The notes below the pieces were generated by a model that was not told the origin of the DNA, did not search any database, and saw only the letters and a program-made list of their open reading frames with translations. Positions 1 to 8,755 of a stretch of DNA of 64,000 nucleotides are shown piece after piece. The stretch spans positions 41,830-105,829 of the forward strand of contig CAAETY010000066.1 of assembly GCA_900759105.1 (NCBI GenBank), in the 5' to 3' direction. Position numbers and translations under genes: made by a program. Each line of letters starts with the position of its first letter. Positions within the stretch are counted from its first letter, which is position 1. Source of the DNA: Peptococcaceae bacterium. GTDB lineage: Bacteria; Bacillota; Peptococcia; Peptococcales; Peptococcaceae.

Positions 1-368
1 CTCAAGCCTGCTTCAATTGCACCAACGATAGACATGGCGCCGACACAAAACAGCAAGCTCGCAGTCATAAATGCATTGATGAAATTTTCATCTTTGATGC
101 TAAAGCGGCTTTTTAGCCAATCACCCATTTGATTGAGGCGTTCTTCCAAATGACACAGCTCGCCAATCACACCACCGATAACAATGCTCACAATAACAAT
201 CAAATCGTCATCTGCAGTCACAGCCATTTTTGCGCCGATAAGCATGGCTGCCATGCCCATCCCTTGCATGAGGGTAATATTCATGCGCTCATTAATGCCT
301 TTGCCAAGGCCCATTCCTATCAAAGTGCCCAAAAGCACGCCCAATACGTCTACAGCTACACCAATCAC
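1..368 (-). CDS. DUF554 family membrane protein (partial, C-terminus outside window)
   Basis: The minus strand is open from a GTG codon at 366-368 to the window edge, 122 codons. The GTG is preceded by a GGAG-type ribosome-binding site. The product starts with a hydrophobic glycine-rich helix (MIGVAVDVLGVLLGTLIG), has a second hydrophobic helix with IVSIVIGGVIGE, and begins a third near the edge (LLFCVGAMSIVGAIEAG). This pattern and the internal GxGKGI segment match the DUF554 (YdfK-like) family of inner membrane proteins, whose function is unknown. The gene lies 40 bases downstream of the Crp/Fnr-type regulator on the same strand and may be co-transcribed with it. The family call is from remembered sequence pattern. 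Confidence 0.75.
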   Translation of the reverse strand, partial: MIGVAVDVLGVLLGTLIGMGLGKGINERMNITLMQGMGMAAMLIGAKMAVTADDDLIVIVSIVIGGVIGELCHLEERLNQMGDWLKSRFSIKDENFINAFMTASLLFCVGAMSIVGAIEAGL

Positions 369-408
369 TGTTATCCTCTCCTTTTTCTTAACGGTGCTTT
401 CGCACCTG

Positions 409-1095
409 CTATTTTTTGTAAATAAATCGTTTGCCTTTGGCATAGGCCAAAATGGCCGCTTCGTCTTCTATGACCAAGCCTAGTTCAGTGCGCTTTAACG
501 CGCCTTGGTCCTCCAATTGCTTCAGGATTCGTACCACACTCACGCGATGAATACCCAAATAACGTGCCAATTCGCTATTGTTTTCAACCTTTGCCACGAG
601 TATGCCGTTTTCTTCGACAATACTGTGGTAAATAATGTCGCACAGCGCATTGGCAGCTTTGCCACCATGGCGGCGATGGTATTTATCATCCAAGCTGTCG
701 TAGCTATTAATAGCGGTAGACACCAATGCATGCAATAAATCCGGATGGCGGTTTGCATAGGCATAAAAATCCTGCATGTCGATGTCATAACAACGACACG
801 GCGTTTTGGCCACAAAGGTGGTCGTGCTGATTTTGCTGTCGCTATAAAACATCAGCAAATCCAAAAACCGTTTAAGTCCGCTTGCCGGGGTAAGGGTTTC
901 GTAAATAATCTCTGTGCCCTCATCCGTCAAGGATTTGCGATAACAGCTACCTTTGACCAAAAAATGGATTTTCTCCACATGTTTGCCCAAGGGAATAATG
1001 ACCGCACCTTTTTCATAGGTATGCGCTGTCAAAGCTTGTTTTTCTTTAAGCTCTTCTATAAGCCAATCTATGAGTGGTTCTATTTCGGTCATCAT
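409..1095 (-). CDS. Crp/Fnr family transcriptional regulator
   Basis: A 228-residue protein of normal Crp/Fnr length. Residues about 25-115 fit the cyclic-nucleotide-binding beta-roll (for example GAVIIPLGKHVEKIHFLVKG), followed by a dimerisation helix and a C-terminal winged helix-turn-helix at about 173-200 (NSELARYLGIHRVSVVRIL). The N-terminus lacks the clustered cysteines of oxygen-sensing FNR, so an iron-sulfur sensor is unlikely. The effector is unknown. The ATG at 1095 follows an AGAGGAAG ribosome-binding site. The DUF554 gene lies directly downstream on the same strand. Confidence 0.85.
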   Translation of the reverse strand: MMTEIEPLIDWLIEELKEKQALTAHTYEKGAVIIPLGKHVEKIHFLVKGSCYRKSLTDEGTEIIYETLTPASGLKRFLDLLMFYSDSKISTTTFVAKTPCRCYDIDMQDFYAYANRHPDLLHALVSTAINSYDSLDDKYHRRHGGKAANALCDIIYHSIVEENGILVAKVENNSELARYLGIHRVSVVRILKQLEDQGALKRTELGLVIEDEAAILAYAKGKRFIYKK

Positions 1096-1259
1096 GGTTC
1101 TTCCTCTCTTTTGCTCAGGGCTTTGCCTTTCTGCGTTTATAGACTATCATTTTGGGGATAACGATTGGTATAACATATGTTACATGATAACACAAATTGT
1201 TCTATAATGAATTCTTTCGCCAATGAATTGGGCATTGGTTGTATTGTGACCGGTGCAGC

Positions 1260-1287
1260 AAAAACGCCCCTGCGATTTGCAGGGGCG
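1260..1287 (-). terminator. Rho-independent terminator of the anti-sigma-like gene
   Basis: A 9-bp perfect stem (CGCCCCTGC, 1265-1273, with GCAGGGGCG, 1279-1287) and a 5-base loop. On the minus strand it is followed by a run of T. It sits about 25 bases beyond the stop codon at 1312. Confidence 0.85.
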
Positions 1288-1311
1288 AAACACTATGGGT
1301 GAATGGTACCG

Positions 1312-2532
1312 TTAGCTATTAAAACCGCCCTCCCATGTTGGCATGTTGGTGATGTATTCATCGGCTACAGCAGGAACGTAGTAAGCGCCATAGGTTTGTA
1401 GATTAGTCGTGACGCTGTCTTGCTGTGGCAATGCCACGTAAAAGCGATAGTATGGCATATAGTACGCTTCACCAACGCTATTGCGGTAGACGAGTTCAAC
1501 CTTCGCGATGGCGTCTTCGCCCGGGAATGGTGTTTGCACATTCGTAAGGTAATGCCCTTGACTCAGCAGGGCTTGGGCGTCCTCAGCGCTGATGATTGGA
1601 TAGTCACCGACCTTGTCGCTCAAATCGGTATGGAAAATGCGAACCATCATGAGGTTTCCTTGTCCATCGCTATAGAAGGCCACGCGGTTAAAATGATAAT
1701 TCAAGAAGGCTTGGGTGTCATCCTCATTGCCTTCATAGAATTCAAGCTGATACCGCTGCTGTCCGTCATAGGTATAGTCGCCGCCATGAATATTGACTTG
1801 TGGATTGTCCATGCCAAGGAGGTCGGCATAGGTATCCTTGAGATGGGCAGCCACTTGTTCCAGTTCCTCATAGGTGGCGTTGTCGGTAAAGTGAAGCCCT
1901 TCCGGCAAGGCGACTGTTGGTTCAAAGAAGATTTCCGTCGTCAAATCGCCATTCACTTGAATACGCATACCCTCCGCCGTTGCCAAAAGCTGTTCCGGTC
2001 CATTCAAGCGTGCCTTGGTGGCAGCATCGGCATCCTTGAATTCGTCCTGAATGGCTTTGAGTGTGCTTTCATCGTAGGTATCCTTCGCAAATACTTCTGT
2101 GACGTCAAGGTTGTCGGTATCAAGGCCCAGTCGCTCGGCCACGTCAAGAAGAGTGGCACGCATGGCGTCTTCATCACCGCCAACAATCATCCCTCGCTCA
2201 CTCACTAGGAGGGTGTTTTTATACACCGGCAAGCTTGATGGAGCATTTGCCACATTGCACGGGTTGGCATTGACAAGCTCGGATGCGTCGTGGGCCATAT
2301 ATCCTTCAAAGCCCATGCCCTGACTGTTTTCTTCGATGGTGAGCATTGGCAGAGTCGGTGTGTCTTCATGAGGCAAAAGTTTCACCCCCACCAAGGCCAC
2401 ACAGGCGACACAGGCAGCGACTGCCACCCATTTCAGCCAGCGTCGTGGTTGTTTTTGGGTATATTTTTCGGCCTCTTCGATGTATTCCGGCGCAATATTC
2501 GCTATTTTGTCTAAAAAATCGTTGCCTCTCAT
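1312..2532 (-). CDS. Membrane-anchored protein encoded with an ECF sigma factor (putative anti-sigma factor)
   Basis: A 406-residue protein with a cytoplasmic N-terminus of about 33 residues (IANIAPEYIEEAEKY), one membrane helix at about 34-53 and a large extracytoplasmic acidic domain of about 350 residues. Its start overlaps the stop of the ECF sigma gene by 4 bases (ATGA), indicating translational coupling. Topology and position fit an anti-sigma factor or extracytoplasmic sensor for the upstream sigma factor. I see no zinc-binding anti-sigma (ZAS) motif, and I do not recognise the outer domain. The anti-sigma role is therefore inferred from context. A strong terminator follows. Confidence 0.6.
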   Translation of the reverse strand: MRGNDFLDKIANIAPEYIEEAEKYTQKQPRRWLKWVAVAACVACVALVGVKLLPHEDTPTLPMLTIEENSQGMGFEGYMAHDASELVNANPCNVANAPSSLPVYKNTLLVSERGMIVGGDEDAMRATLLDVAERLGLDTDNLDVTEVFAKDTYDESTLKAIQDEFKDADAATKARLNGPEQLLATAEGMRIQVNGDLTTEIFFEPTVALPEGLHFTDNATYEELEQVAAHLKDTYADLLGMDNPQVNIHGGDYTYDGQQRYQLEFYEGNEDDTQAFLNYHFNRVAFYSDGQGNLMMVRIFHTDLSDKVGDYPIISAEDAQALLSQGHYLTNVQTPFPGEDAIAKVELVYRNSVGEAYYMPYYRFYVALPQQDSVTTNLQTYGAYYVPAVADEYITNMPTWEGGFNS

Positions 2533-3089
2533 AGCTCATACCCCTCCTTCTCAAGATAGGTGCGCAATTGCTCGCGCAAACGGTAGAGTGTTGTTTTGAC
2601 CTTGCTTTGGCTAAGCCCATAACGTGCGGCAATGTCGGCGATGCTGTCCAAGTACCAATAGCGGCGCACAAAGAGGGTGCGTTTTTCTTGAGATAGGCTC
2701 GTCAAAAAGCCGTTGATTGCTTCTGCAAAGAGTTTTTCATCCAAGCGACACATCCCGTCATTGGGTGCCGGAATGCATTCCTCCATTTCCTGACTGAGCG
2801 CATTGACATAGGCGCTGCGTTTGAGACGATTGCGATTTCTACAGCAATTGAGCGCCACATGGCGGGTGATGCGTGCCAAAAACGCATAAAGATAATTCAC
2901 CGGCTCATGAGGCGGGATGGATTTCCAAGCCGCCATATAGGTGTCGTTTTCACATTCCTCGGCGGTCTGATGATCCTCCACAATGCCCTGCGCCAAGCGG
3001 TAGAGCCGCTGACCGTATTTCTCGGTGCTTTCTTGGATGGCGGCTTCGTTTCGTGTAAGGTACAATTCTACTATTTTGTTATCGTCCAT
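2529..3089 (-). CDS. ECF-type RNA polymerase sigma factor
   Basis: About 186 residues from the ATG at 3089, which has a strong AGGTGAGG ribosome-binding site. A longer frame from a TTG at 3116 is possible but has no such site. Region 2 spans about 20-85, with typical RLAQGIVEDHQTAEECENDT and a tryptophan-rich 2.3/2.4 part. Region 4 is at about 125-175 (SIADIAARYGLSQSKVKTTL, a helix-turn-helix). The C-terminus overlaps the start of the membrane-anchored partner by 4 bases, the usual sigma/anti-sigma arrangement. The target regulon is unknown; autoregulation is common in the family, but I found no convincing promoter here. Confidence 0.88.
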   Translation of the reverse strand: MDDNKIVELYLTRNEAAIQESTEKYGQRLYRLAQGIVEDHQTAEECENDTYMAAWKSIPPHEPVNYLYAFLARITRHVALNCCRNRNRLKRSAYVNALSQEMEECIPAPNDGMCRLDEKLFAEAINGFLTSLSQEKRTLFVRRYWYLDSIADIAARYGLSQSKVKTTLYRLREQLRTYLEKEGYEL

Positions 3090-3172
3090 TCCCCTCACCT
3101 TCCTTTTTTTCTTCAATCAAATCCCCTTCACTTTAATAAGCACCGTTTAATGTGGAATGGTTACACTTTTTC

Positions 3173-3210
3173 AAAAAAATAACCACTCTATTTTTCAATA
3201 CAGTGGTTAT
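3173..3210 (-). terminator. Rho-independent terminator of the sirtuin gene
   Basis: Inverted repeat ATAACCACT (3179-3187) and AGTGGTTAT (3202-3210). On the minus strand the stem is followed by seven T. It lies about 20 bases beyond the sirtuin stop codon and within the upstream region of the ECF sigma gene. Confidence 0.75.
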
Positions 3211-3231
3211 GAAAAATTTCCTTCTATCTAA

Positions 3232-4092
3232 TTACATCGCCTGCTTCATGGCCAAAAGCGCGCGAATGACGTCGGCGGCATCGCGATTAATCGAGTGTGA
3301 TTGCTTGGCGATGGGCTTCGGTATTTCCGGATAGGCGATTTCAATGTCGCTGTCGGCATAATCTACAGTAATGCGAAAGAATTGCGCCTCAGGGCGTTCA
3401 CCGGTTATGCGCTCAAAGGGCACGCGAATGACACCGGCGGAGTTAAAGCCGACACCAAATTCCACAATGGCCATGCTGTGCCCTTCAGAGCGTGCAAGAA
3501 AATCCCGATACCGTGCTTCGCCCTCGGCATGGGCTTTGGTATCACGAAACGCCATACGCAAAGGTGCGCCACAATGCGGACAATGCGGGAGATAGGCCTC
3601 GTTAACGGTCAAATCATCCGGATTGGTATGCGCACGAATCAAATCAAGTGCGGGCGCAATGTCCCATTCGTCATCACAGCAGCCGTTTGTGCAAATTAGG
3701 GTTAGATAATGTCCTTGGGCTTCAAAGATACGTTCCTCCGGGAAGCCGGCTTTATAAAATTGACGGTCAACGTTGGAGGTAATCACATGATAATTCATAC
3801 CATCTAAGAACGCTTTGAGGTCATGGTAAAGCGCGAGCCCCGGCATGTCTAACACCATGGTTTTGATGTGACGCGCCAGATAGCCCCATTGTTGGCCGGC
3901 AAGCCACCCTTTGTAGCTAAAGGTTTGATAATCGCTGTGCACCCCTTGTGCCCATAGCGCAGGGTAATCGGCACGAAAAACCTTTTCGTTTGCAAAGCTT
4001 ATGCCAGCTGCGGCAGAAAGTCCGGCGCCAGCTCCGATGAGCACATAGTCACTATCATTCATGGCGTTAAACAAGCGTTCAATGTCATTCAT
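3232..4092 (-). CDS. Sir2-family (sirtuin) protein, SirTM-like, probable ADP-ribosyltransferase
   Basis: A 286-residue sirtuin. The NAD-binding motif GAGAGLS is at 20-26 and TSNVD at 105-109 replaces the usual TQNID. The zinc-binding cysteines are CTNGC (134-138) and CPHC near 171-174. In ordinary sirtuins the motif after TQNID carries the catalytic His (HGS). Here the segment is FEAQGHY, with Gln126 at the His position. From family knowledge, this Gln substitution characterises the macrodomain-linked SirTM class, which ADP-ribosylates lipoylated GcvH-L instead of deacetylating. No macrodomain, GcvH-L or lipoate ligase gene is adjacent, which is unlike the staphylococcal and streptococcal operons. 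The gene appears monocistronic, between the ECF pair and an ABC exporter. Confidence 0.8.
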   Translation of the reverse strand: MNDIERLFNAMNDSDYVLIGAGAGLSAAAGISFANEKVFRADYPALWAQGVHSDYQTFSYKGWLAGQQWGYLARHIKTMVLDMPGLALYHDLKAFLDGMNYHVITSNVDRQFYKAGFPEERIFEAQGHYLTLICTNGCCDDEWDIAPALDLIRAHTNPDDLTVNEAYLPHCPHCGAPLRMAFRDTKAHAEGEARYRDFLARSEGHSMAIVEFGVGFNSAGVIRVPFERITGERPEAQFFRITVDYADSDIEIAYPEIPKPIAKQSHSINRDAADVIRALLAMKQAM

Positions 4093-4141
4093 TGCATTTT
4101 CTCTTTCGTCTTCATTGATGCTATAACCCTATTATAGCATA

Positions 4142-4174
4142 CAAAAACACCCCGTTGCCGCAAGCAACAGGGTG
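4142..4174 (-). terminator. Rho-independent terminator of the ABC exporter operon
   Basis: Stem CACCCCGTTGC (4148-4158) and GCAACAGGGTG (4164-4174) with one mismatch. A T-run follows on the minus strand (4143-4147 read as A on plus). Confidence 0.75.
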
Positions 4175-4181
4175 CAGTCAA

Positions 4182-6773
4182 TTATTCAACAGATTTGAGT
4201 GATTCTGCCATGTGGATTTTGGAAATCTTGCGACGCATGATAAGCTGTGTCACCATTGCAAAAATCATCGTTAAAACAAAGGCAATGACATAGTTTTGCC
4301 AGCTGACCACTGCATCAAAGCGAAGTCCATCCACAACAATCTGCGCCATGACAAAGGCATGCAGGGTTTTACCCAAAAGCAATCCAAAGAGCGCGCCGCA
4401 AACTGAAAGCGCTGTGTTTTCACGGAATACATAGGCATTGGTTTCGTAGCCATAGAACCCCAGCACCTTCAAGGTAGCAATTTCGCGAATACGTTCGCTG
4501 ATGTTAATATTCGTGAGGTTATAGAGCACAATAAACGCCAATAAGCCGGCACAGAGAATAATAACCACCACAATCAAATCAAGGCTGTCGAGCATATCGC
4601 CAAACATATCCATGGAATCTTCCACCACAGATACTCTGGTCACAAAGTCCTTGCTCATCATCCTTGCGGCAGTCTTGTGAGAATCTACGCCATCCTTAAA
4701 TATCATATAAGCACTGTTGACATCGGTTTGGCCAAAGTCGTTTTTTAACGTGTTGCGCGTGATATAGCTGTTGTTTGAAATATAGTTATCAAACACGCCG
4801 CTTACAGTAAACGTTGCTTCGTGCATATCGCTGTCACGAATCACCACTTCATCGCCGGCCGACACACCAAGACGCTCTGCCATACCACGGTCCAAGAGGA
4901 TTTCGTTATCTTTCGGGAACGAAAGGGATTTTTCCCCATCATGCCAATCAAAGAAGGTTTCTGTGGCTTTGGCATCCACCGGTGCATTCAAGGAAAGACT
5001 GTGAGTAATGCCATTGGCGGAAATATCCACACTTCCCGTATAGGCGTACAGCATTTTATCGATGTCCTTCGCAAATTCCGTTTCCAAATCAGCGCGTTCA
5101 TCCTCTGTCAGGGAGCGATTAAAGATTGCGGACGCATCGTACAAATCAATTTGTCCATACTGCACATCTACCACGCCTTCGAAGTTATCTTGAAGCGCAA
5201 GCCCGGTTACAATCAACGCCGTGCAACCGCCAATCCCTAAAAGCATCATAAAGAAGCGATTTTTGTAGCGGAACAAATTGCGCACGGTAATTTTTTGCAA
5301 AAAGGACAAGCTATTCCACACCGGCTTCACCCGTTCAAGCGGATTGCGCTTGCCGGCTTTCGGCGCCTTTGGACGAATGAGGTTGGCCGCTGTTTTGCTC
5401 AAGTCGCTGCGGCCGCAAATCCATGTCACGCCCATGGTACAAACCAAGCTCACCACAAGAGAAATAAGCAAGAGCTTGGCATCAAACACGTACATTATCT
5501 TGTCCGGGAAAGCGTAATACGTTGAATACGCTGTCCAGAAAATAGTAGGAAACCCCCACGTCCCCAAGAAATATCCTAGGATACAGCCCAGTAGACCGGA
5601 GCTACCGGAATAAATCATATATTTACTGAGGATTTTGCCGTTGGAATAACCCATTGATTTGAACACACCGATTTGTGTACGCTGTTCGTTCATCATGCGA
5701 GTCATGGTGGTGACACATACCAAGGCTGCCACGAGGAAGAAGAAAATTGGGAACACCTTTGCTATCGCACTCACAATACTGGAGTCACTCTTAAAGAATT
5801 GATAGCCCACATCTTCATCACGGGTCAATACATACACTTCCGGCGCTTTTGGTGTCTTTATGCTATCCAACGCATCCTGCGCTTTTTTCTGCTGCGCTTC
5901 TGCTTCGGCAATTGTTTCAGCCGGTGCGCCCATTGCCTTTGCTTGTGCCACACCCTGCTTAGCCATCGCAAGGCCCTGTTCTGCCTTGTCGCGCCCAGCG
6001 TTCACTTGCTTCACAATGTCGTCATAGCGCGTATTCACACACTTTTCAGTTAAAGCAGTAATGGCATCGGTATGCTTTTTGATGGCATTGTCGTATTCCT
6101 CGGTGTAAATCTGTCCCGGCACATTCATATCGAGAAAGATTTCTGAATAATACTCAGCCGTAAAAGCAGATTCCGGTGCATAATAGATAGCAGCCACTTC
6201 CCCGCTTCCAAGCTCGGTACTCAAGCTCCCCATGCGCATATTGAGTGGTGAATCCACAATCCCAACGATTTTCATGGTCTTGCTTTCCAATGCATGCTGG
6301 GTATCCTTATCATTGGAATCGGTAATAGTCACCGTACGCCCCACATCCTCCGCATGATAATACGCCGAGTCTGCCACGCATTCCATATCATTTTCAGGAA
6401 GTCTGCCTTCCTTGAGTTTGAGCTTGTTGACATCCTTTGTGATGGAATGAATACGGCCAACAAATTCGCCATCACGCTTTCCATCTGTTACAAACGCGTC
6501 CACACGAAAAGCACCGTTGGCATGCGCCACATCCTTGCCCTTAGCAAGGGTTGCAACATCATCCTTTTCGAAGCCAATCGTTGACAGCAAACGATAGTCA
6601 TAGTAGTTTTGCGCCGCCAAATAGCGGTCGCCGGTTTTTAACATTGCACTTTCACTCACCATGAGCCCGGCAAAAAAGCCAACACCCAATGCAACAATGA
6701 GCAAAATGGCAATATATCGTCCTAAGCTCGATTTGATTTCGCGCAAAGACGATTTGAGTAAACTTTTTTCCAT
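4182..6773 (-). CDS. ABC transporter permease, MacB/FtsX type
   Basis: About 863 residues from the ATG at 6773, which has a GAGGTGGG site 10 bases after the ATPase stop. The frame extends further upstream, but only through the ATPase 3' end. An N-terminal membrane helix (YIAILLIVALGVGFFAGL) is followed by a large extracytoplasmic domain containing an Ala/Lys/Gln-rich coiled coil (around 240-290). Then come the first FtsX block of three helices, a second extracytoplasmic domain, and a second FtsX block near the C-terminus with ERIREIATLKVLGFYGYE. This long architecture is usual for Gram-positive MacB-like exporters of peptides, lipids or antimicrobials. The substrate cannot be read from the sequence. 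Confidence 0.88.
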   Translation of the reverse strand: MEKSLLKSSLREIKSSLGRYIAILLIVALGVGFFAGLMVSESAMLKTGDRYLAAQNYYDYRLLSTIGFEKDDVATLAKGKDVAHANGAFRVDAFVTDGKRDGEFVGRIHSITKDVNKLKLKEGRLPENDMECVADSAYYHAEDVGRTVTITDSNDKDTQHALESKTMKIVGIVDSPLNMRMGSLSTELGSGEVAAIYYAPESAFTAEYYSEIFLDMNVPGQIYTEEYDNAIKKHTDAITALTEKCVNTRYDDIVKQVNAGRDKAEQGLAMAKQGVAQAKAMGAPAETIAEAEAQQKKAQDALDSIKTPKAPEVYVLTRDEDVGYQFFKSDSSIVSAIAKVFPIFFFLVAALVCVTTMTRMMNEQRTQIGVFKSMGYSNGKILSKYMIYSGSSGLLGCILGYFLGTWGFPTIFWTAYSTYYAFPDKIMYVFDAKLLLISLVVSLVCTMGVTWICGRSDLSKTAANLIRPKAPKAGKRNPLERVKPVWNSLSFLQKITVRNLFRYKNRFFMMLLGIGGCTALIVTGLALQDNFEGVVDVQYGQIDLYDASAIFNRSLTEDERADLETEFAKDIDKMLYAYTGSVDISANGITHSLSLNAPVDAKATETFFDWHDGEKSLSFPKDNEILLDRGMAERLGVSAGDEVVIRDSDMHEATFTVSGVFDNYISNNSYITRNTLKNDFGQTDVNSAYMIFKDGVDSHKTAARMMSKDFVTRVSVVEDSMDMFGDMLDSLDLIVVVIILCAGLLAFIVLYNLTNINISERIREIATLKVLGFYGYETNAYVFRENTALSVCGALFGLLLGKTLHAFVMAQIVVDGLRFDAVVSWQNYVIAFVLTMIFAMVTQLIMRRKISKIHMAESLKSVE

Positions 6774-6783
6774 GGCACCCACC

Positions 6784-7494
6784 TCACCATTCGATATCAT
6801 CAATGGATATAGGGTTTGGATTGAGCTCCATTTTCTCCACTTGGCCGCTCTTGACATGAATAACACGATCCGCCATTGGGCAAAGGGCCAAATTGTGCGT
6901 TACGATAACAACCGTCATATTGTTCTTGCGACAGGTATCTTGCAAAAGCTTCAAAATGAGTTTCCCGGTATTGTAGTCAAGGGCACCGGTCGGCTCATCA
7001 CAAAGAAGGAGCTTTGGATTTTTTGCAAGGGCTCTGGCAATCGCCACACGTTGCTGTTCACCACCGGATAGCTGTGCCGGGAAATTGTTCTTGCGGTCAC
7101 CAAGCCCCACTTCATCCAACACATCCGATGGATTGGCCGGTTTTTTGCAAATTTGCGTTGCAAGCTCCACATTTTCCAACGCTGTAAGATTTGGAATCAG
7201 GTTATAGAATTGAAATACAAAACCAATGTCGTAACGACGATAGGTTGTCAAATCACGTTCGTTGTAGCCGGCAATGTTTTTGCCATCCAGCCACACTTCA
7301 CCACTAGAAAGTGCATCCATCCCACCAAGAATATTAAGAAGCGTGGTCTTTCCCGCACCGGATGCCCCTACAATGATACAAATTTCACCCTGCATCACCT
7401 CAAAGCTCACATCACGGAGCGCTTCAATGGACACGTCCCCCACTTTGTAGGTCTTCTTTACATTTTTAAAACTGATAAAAGGTTCCATTGCCAT
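6784..7494 (-). CDS. ABC transporter ATP-binding protein, LolD/MacB type
   Basis: A 236-residue cytoplasmic ATPase with Walker [10 protein letters not shown] at about 43-51, Q-loop VFQFYNL, signature LSGGEQQR, Walker [13 protein letters not shown] and the switch His in VIVTHN. All motifs are intact. The order ATPase then permease, with a 10-base gap, makes a two-gene exporter operon ending at the terminator near 4142-4174. The ATG at 7494 has an AAAGGAAC site. Confidence 0.92.
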   Translation of the reverse strand: MAMEPFISFKNVKKTYKVGDVSIEALRDVSFEVMQGEICIIVGASGAGKTTLLNILGGMDALSSGEVWLDGKNIAGYNERDLTTYRRYDIGFVFQFYNLIPNLTALENVELATQICKKPANPSDVLDEVGLGDRKNNFPAQLSGGEQQRVAIARALAKNPKLLLCDEPTGALDYNTGKLILKLLQDTCRKNNMTVVIVTHNLALCPMADRVIHVKSGQVEKMELNPNPISIDDIEW

Positions 7495-7626
7495 GTTCCT
7501 TTCTCAATAGTCGTCAACGCACACTATCTATCTTATTAATATCATTATAGCATTTTTTTGCCGGGCTTTGATAAAGAAGATAATTTATTTAGCATGAATT
7601 GTGACACCATCGCCACTTTGTGGCAC

Positions 7627-7654
7627 AAAAAAAGCCCTTGCTTTTGCAAGAGCT
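7627..7654 (-). terminator. Rho-independent terminator of the recG-rsmD-coiled-coil operon
   Basis: Interrupted stem (AGC-C-CTTGC with GCAAG-A-GCT, 7633-7654) around a TTTT loop. It is followed on the minus strand by seven T and starts about 12 bases beyond the stop at 7667. Confidence 0.75.
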
Positions 7655-7666
7655 TGTAGAAATCAA

Positions 7667-8173
7667 TTATTCTTCGGTATGTACTTCCAGGTCGGAGGCA
7701 CCCGGTCTGTTGTTTTGCATCGCATCGATGGATTTTTGGATATCTGCGCGACCTTCCTGTACCACTTCGTAGTACACGGTGAGTTGGTTTTCAAGCTTAT
7801 CCATCAAATCATGTGCGTAGATAAAGGCACCTTCAATGATTTCATGCGCTTGTTTTTCCGCATGGTTGAGGATATTTTCAGCTTCTGCATCAGCACGACG
7901 AACCACTTCGTCTTCGCTGATAAGCATTGCCGCATGGTCCTTGGCAGCTTGGATGATTTTATCATGTTCTTCTTGCGCTGCTTGGATAATGCGTTCTTCA
8001 TCCTTTTTAATCCATTGCGCATCTTGAATAGCAACAGGAATGGCTGCACGCAATTCATCAATCAATTCATAGACTTCTGATTCTTCGAGGATGATTTGCT
8101 CTTTGTTAAGCAATGGCTGCTTGGCATTTTCTGCCATATAAGCCAACTTATTAATCAATTCCATAATTTCCAT
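7667..8173 (-). CDS. Coiled-coil protein of unknown function (DivIVA/ATPase-subunit-like)
   Basis: A 168-residue soluble protein. A short N-terminal part is followed by a long charged helix (about 55-145) rich in Ala, Glu and Lys with heptad character (EERIIQAAQEEHDKIIQAAK, then RADAEAENILNHAEKQAHEI). Such proteins are often annotated as ATPase or DivIVA-like by similarity to coiled coils alone. It has no catalytic motif. Small coiled-coil genes of this kind are found next to rsmD and coaD in other Clostridia (from memory). It is the last gene of the recG-rsmD operon, 21 bases after rsmD. A GGAGGG site precedes the ATG at 8173. Confidence 0.6.
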   Translation of the reverse strand: MEIMELINKLAYMAENAKQPLLNKEQIILEESEVYELIDELRAAIPVAIQDAQWIKKDEERIIQAAQEEHDKIIQAAKDHAAMLISEDEVVRRADAEAENILNHAEKQAHEIIEGAFIYAHDLMDKLENQLTVYYEVVQEGRADIQKSIDAMQNNRPGASDLEVHTEE

Positions 8174-8194
8174 CTAAGTTTCCCTCCAGCTAGG

Positions 8195-8743
8195 TTATAT
8201 CGTTCTAAAGAAATTCAGAACCGTCTCTCCATAGGATTTTGATTTATAACATTCAATCTCTGTTTCAGCGCACGTAAAAGGAGTGCTTTTTGAGTGTTCT
8301 GATACGAGTATACCATATTCCGAAAGCAAATGATACTTTAACACCAAAGAAATAACCGTTGCATATAAATTTTTTAGGTATGGCGGATCCAGCAAAATCA
8401 AGTCAAATGCTGTTCCTTCCAATCGGGCAAGCACTGAAAGGGTATCGCCTTCAATGACCTGTGCACGGTCTTCGTAATGACATTTTTTAATGTTTTGGCG
8501 AAGGATTTTGAGCGTTTCTGGGTCGCGTTCAATAAATACCGCACGTTTGGCGCCACGACTTAAGGCTTCTAAACCCAAGTTTCCGGTACCGGCAAAGGCG
8601 TCCAAGACGATGCTTTCGTTGTCCAAATCCATTTGAATGATGTTAAACAGGCTTTCTTTCACACGGTCCGCCGTTGGTCGCGTGTTTAATCCCGGCACAG
8701 CGTCAAGCTTGGTGCCACGTCGTTCTCCTGCAATGATTCTCAT
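8195..8743 (-). CDS. rsmD: 16S rRNA (guanine(966)-N(2))-methyltransferase RsmD
   Basis: A 182-residue class I SAM-dependent methyltransferase, the usual length for RsmD. It has the N-terminal RIIAGERRGTKL, LNTRPTADRVKESLFNII, SAM motif I VLDAFAGTGNLGLEALSRGA (about 45-64) and the catalytic NPPF-type motif as LLDPPY (about 117-122). It methylates G966 of 16S rRNA. It follows recG by 12 bases and has an AAAGGAG site. Confidence 0.95.
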   Translation of the reverse strand: MRIIAGERRGTKLDAVPGLNTRPTADRVKESLFNIIQMDLDNESIVLDAFAGTGNLGLEALSRGAKRAVFIERDPETLKILRQNIKKCHYEDRAQVIEGDTLSVLARLEGTAFDLILLDPPYLKNLYATVISLVLKYHLLSEYGILVSEHSKSTPFTCAETEIECYKSKSYGETVLNFFRTI

Positions 8744-8755
8744 ATGCGCTCCTTT

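Noticed and set aside
3117..3172. ECF-type autoregulatory promoter upstream of the sigma gene (TGTAAC and CGGT-like elements)
   Set aside because: Spacing is 14 bases from AAC to CGG, shorter than the usual 16-17, so I do not call it.
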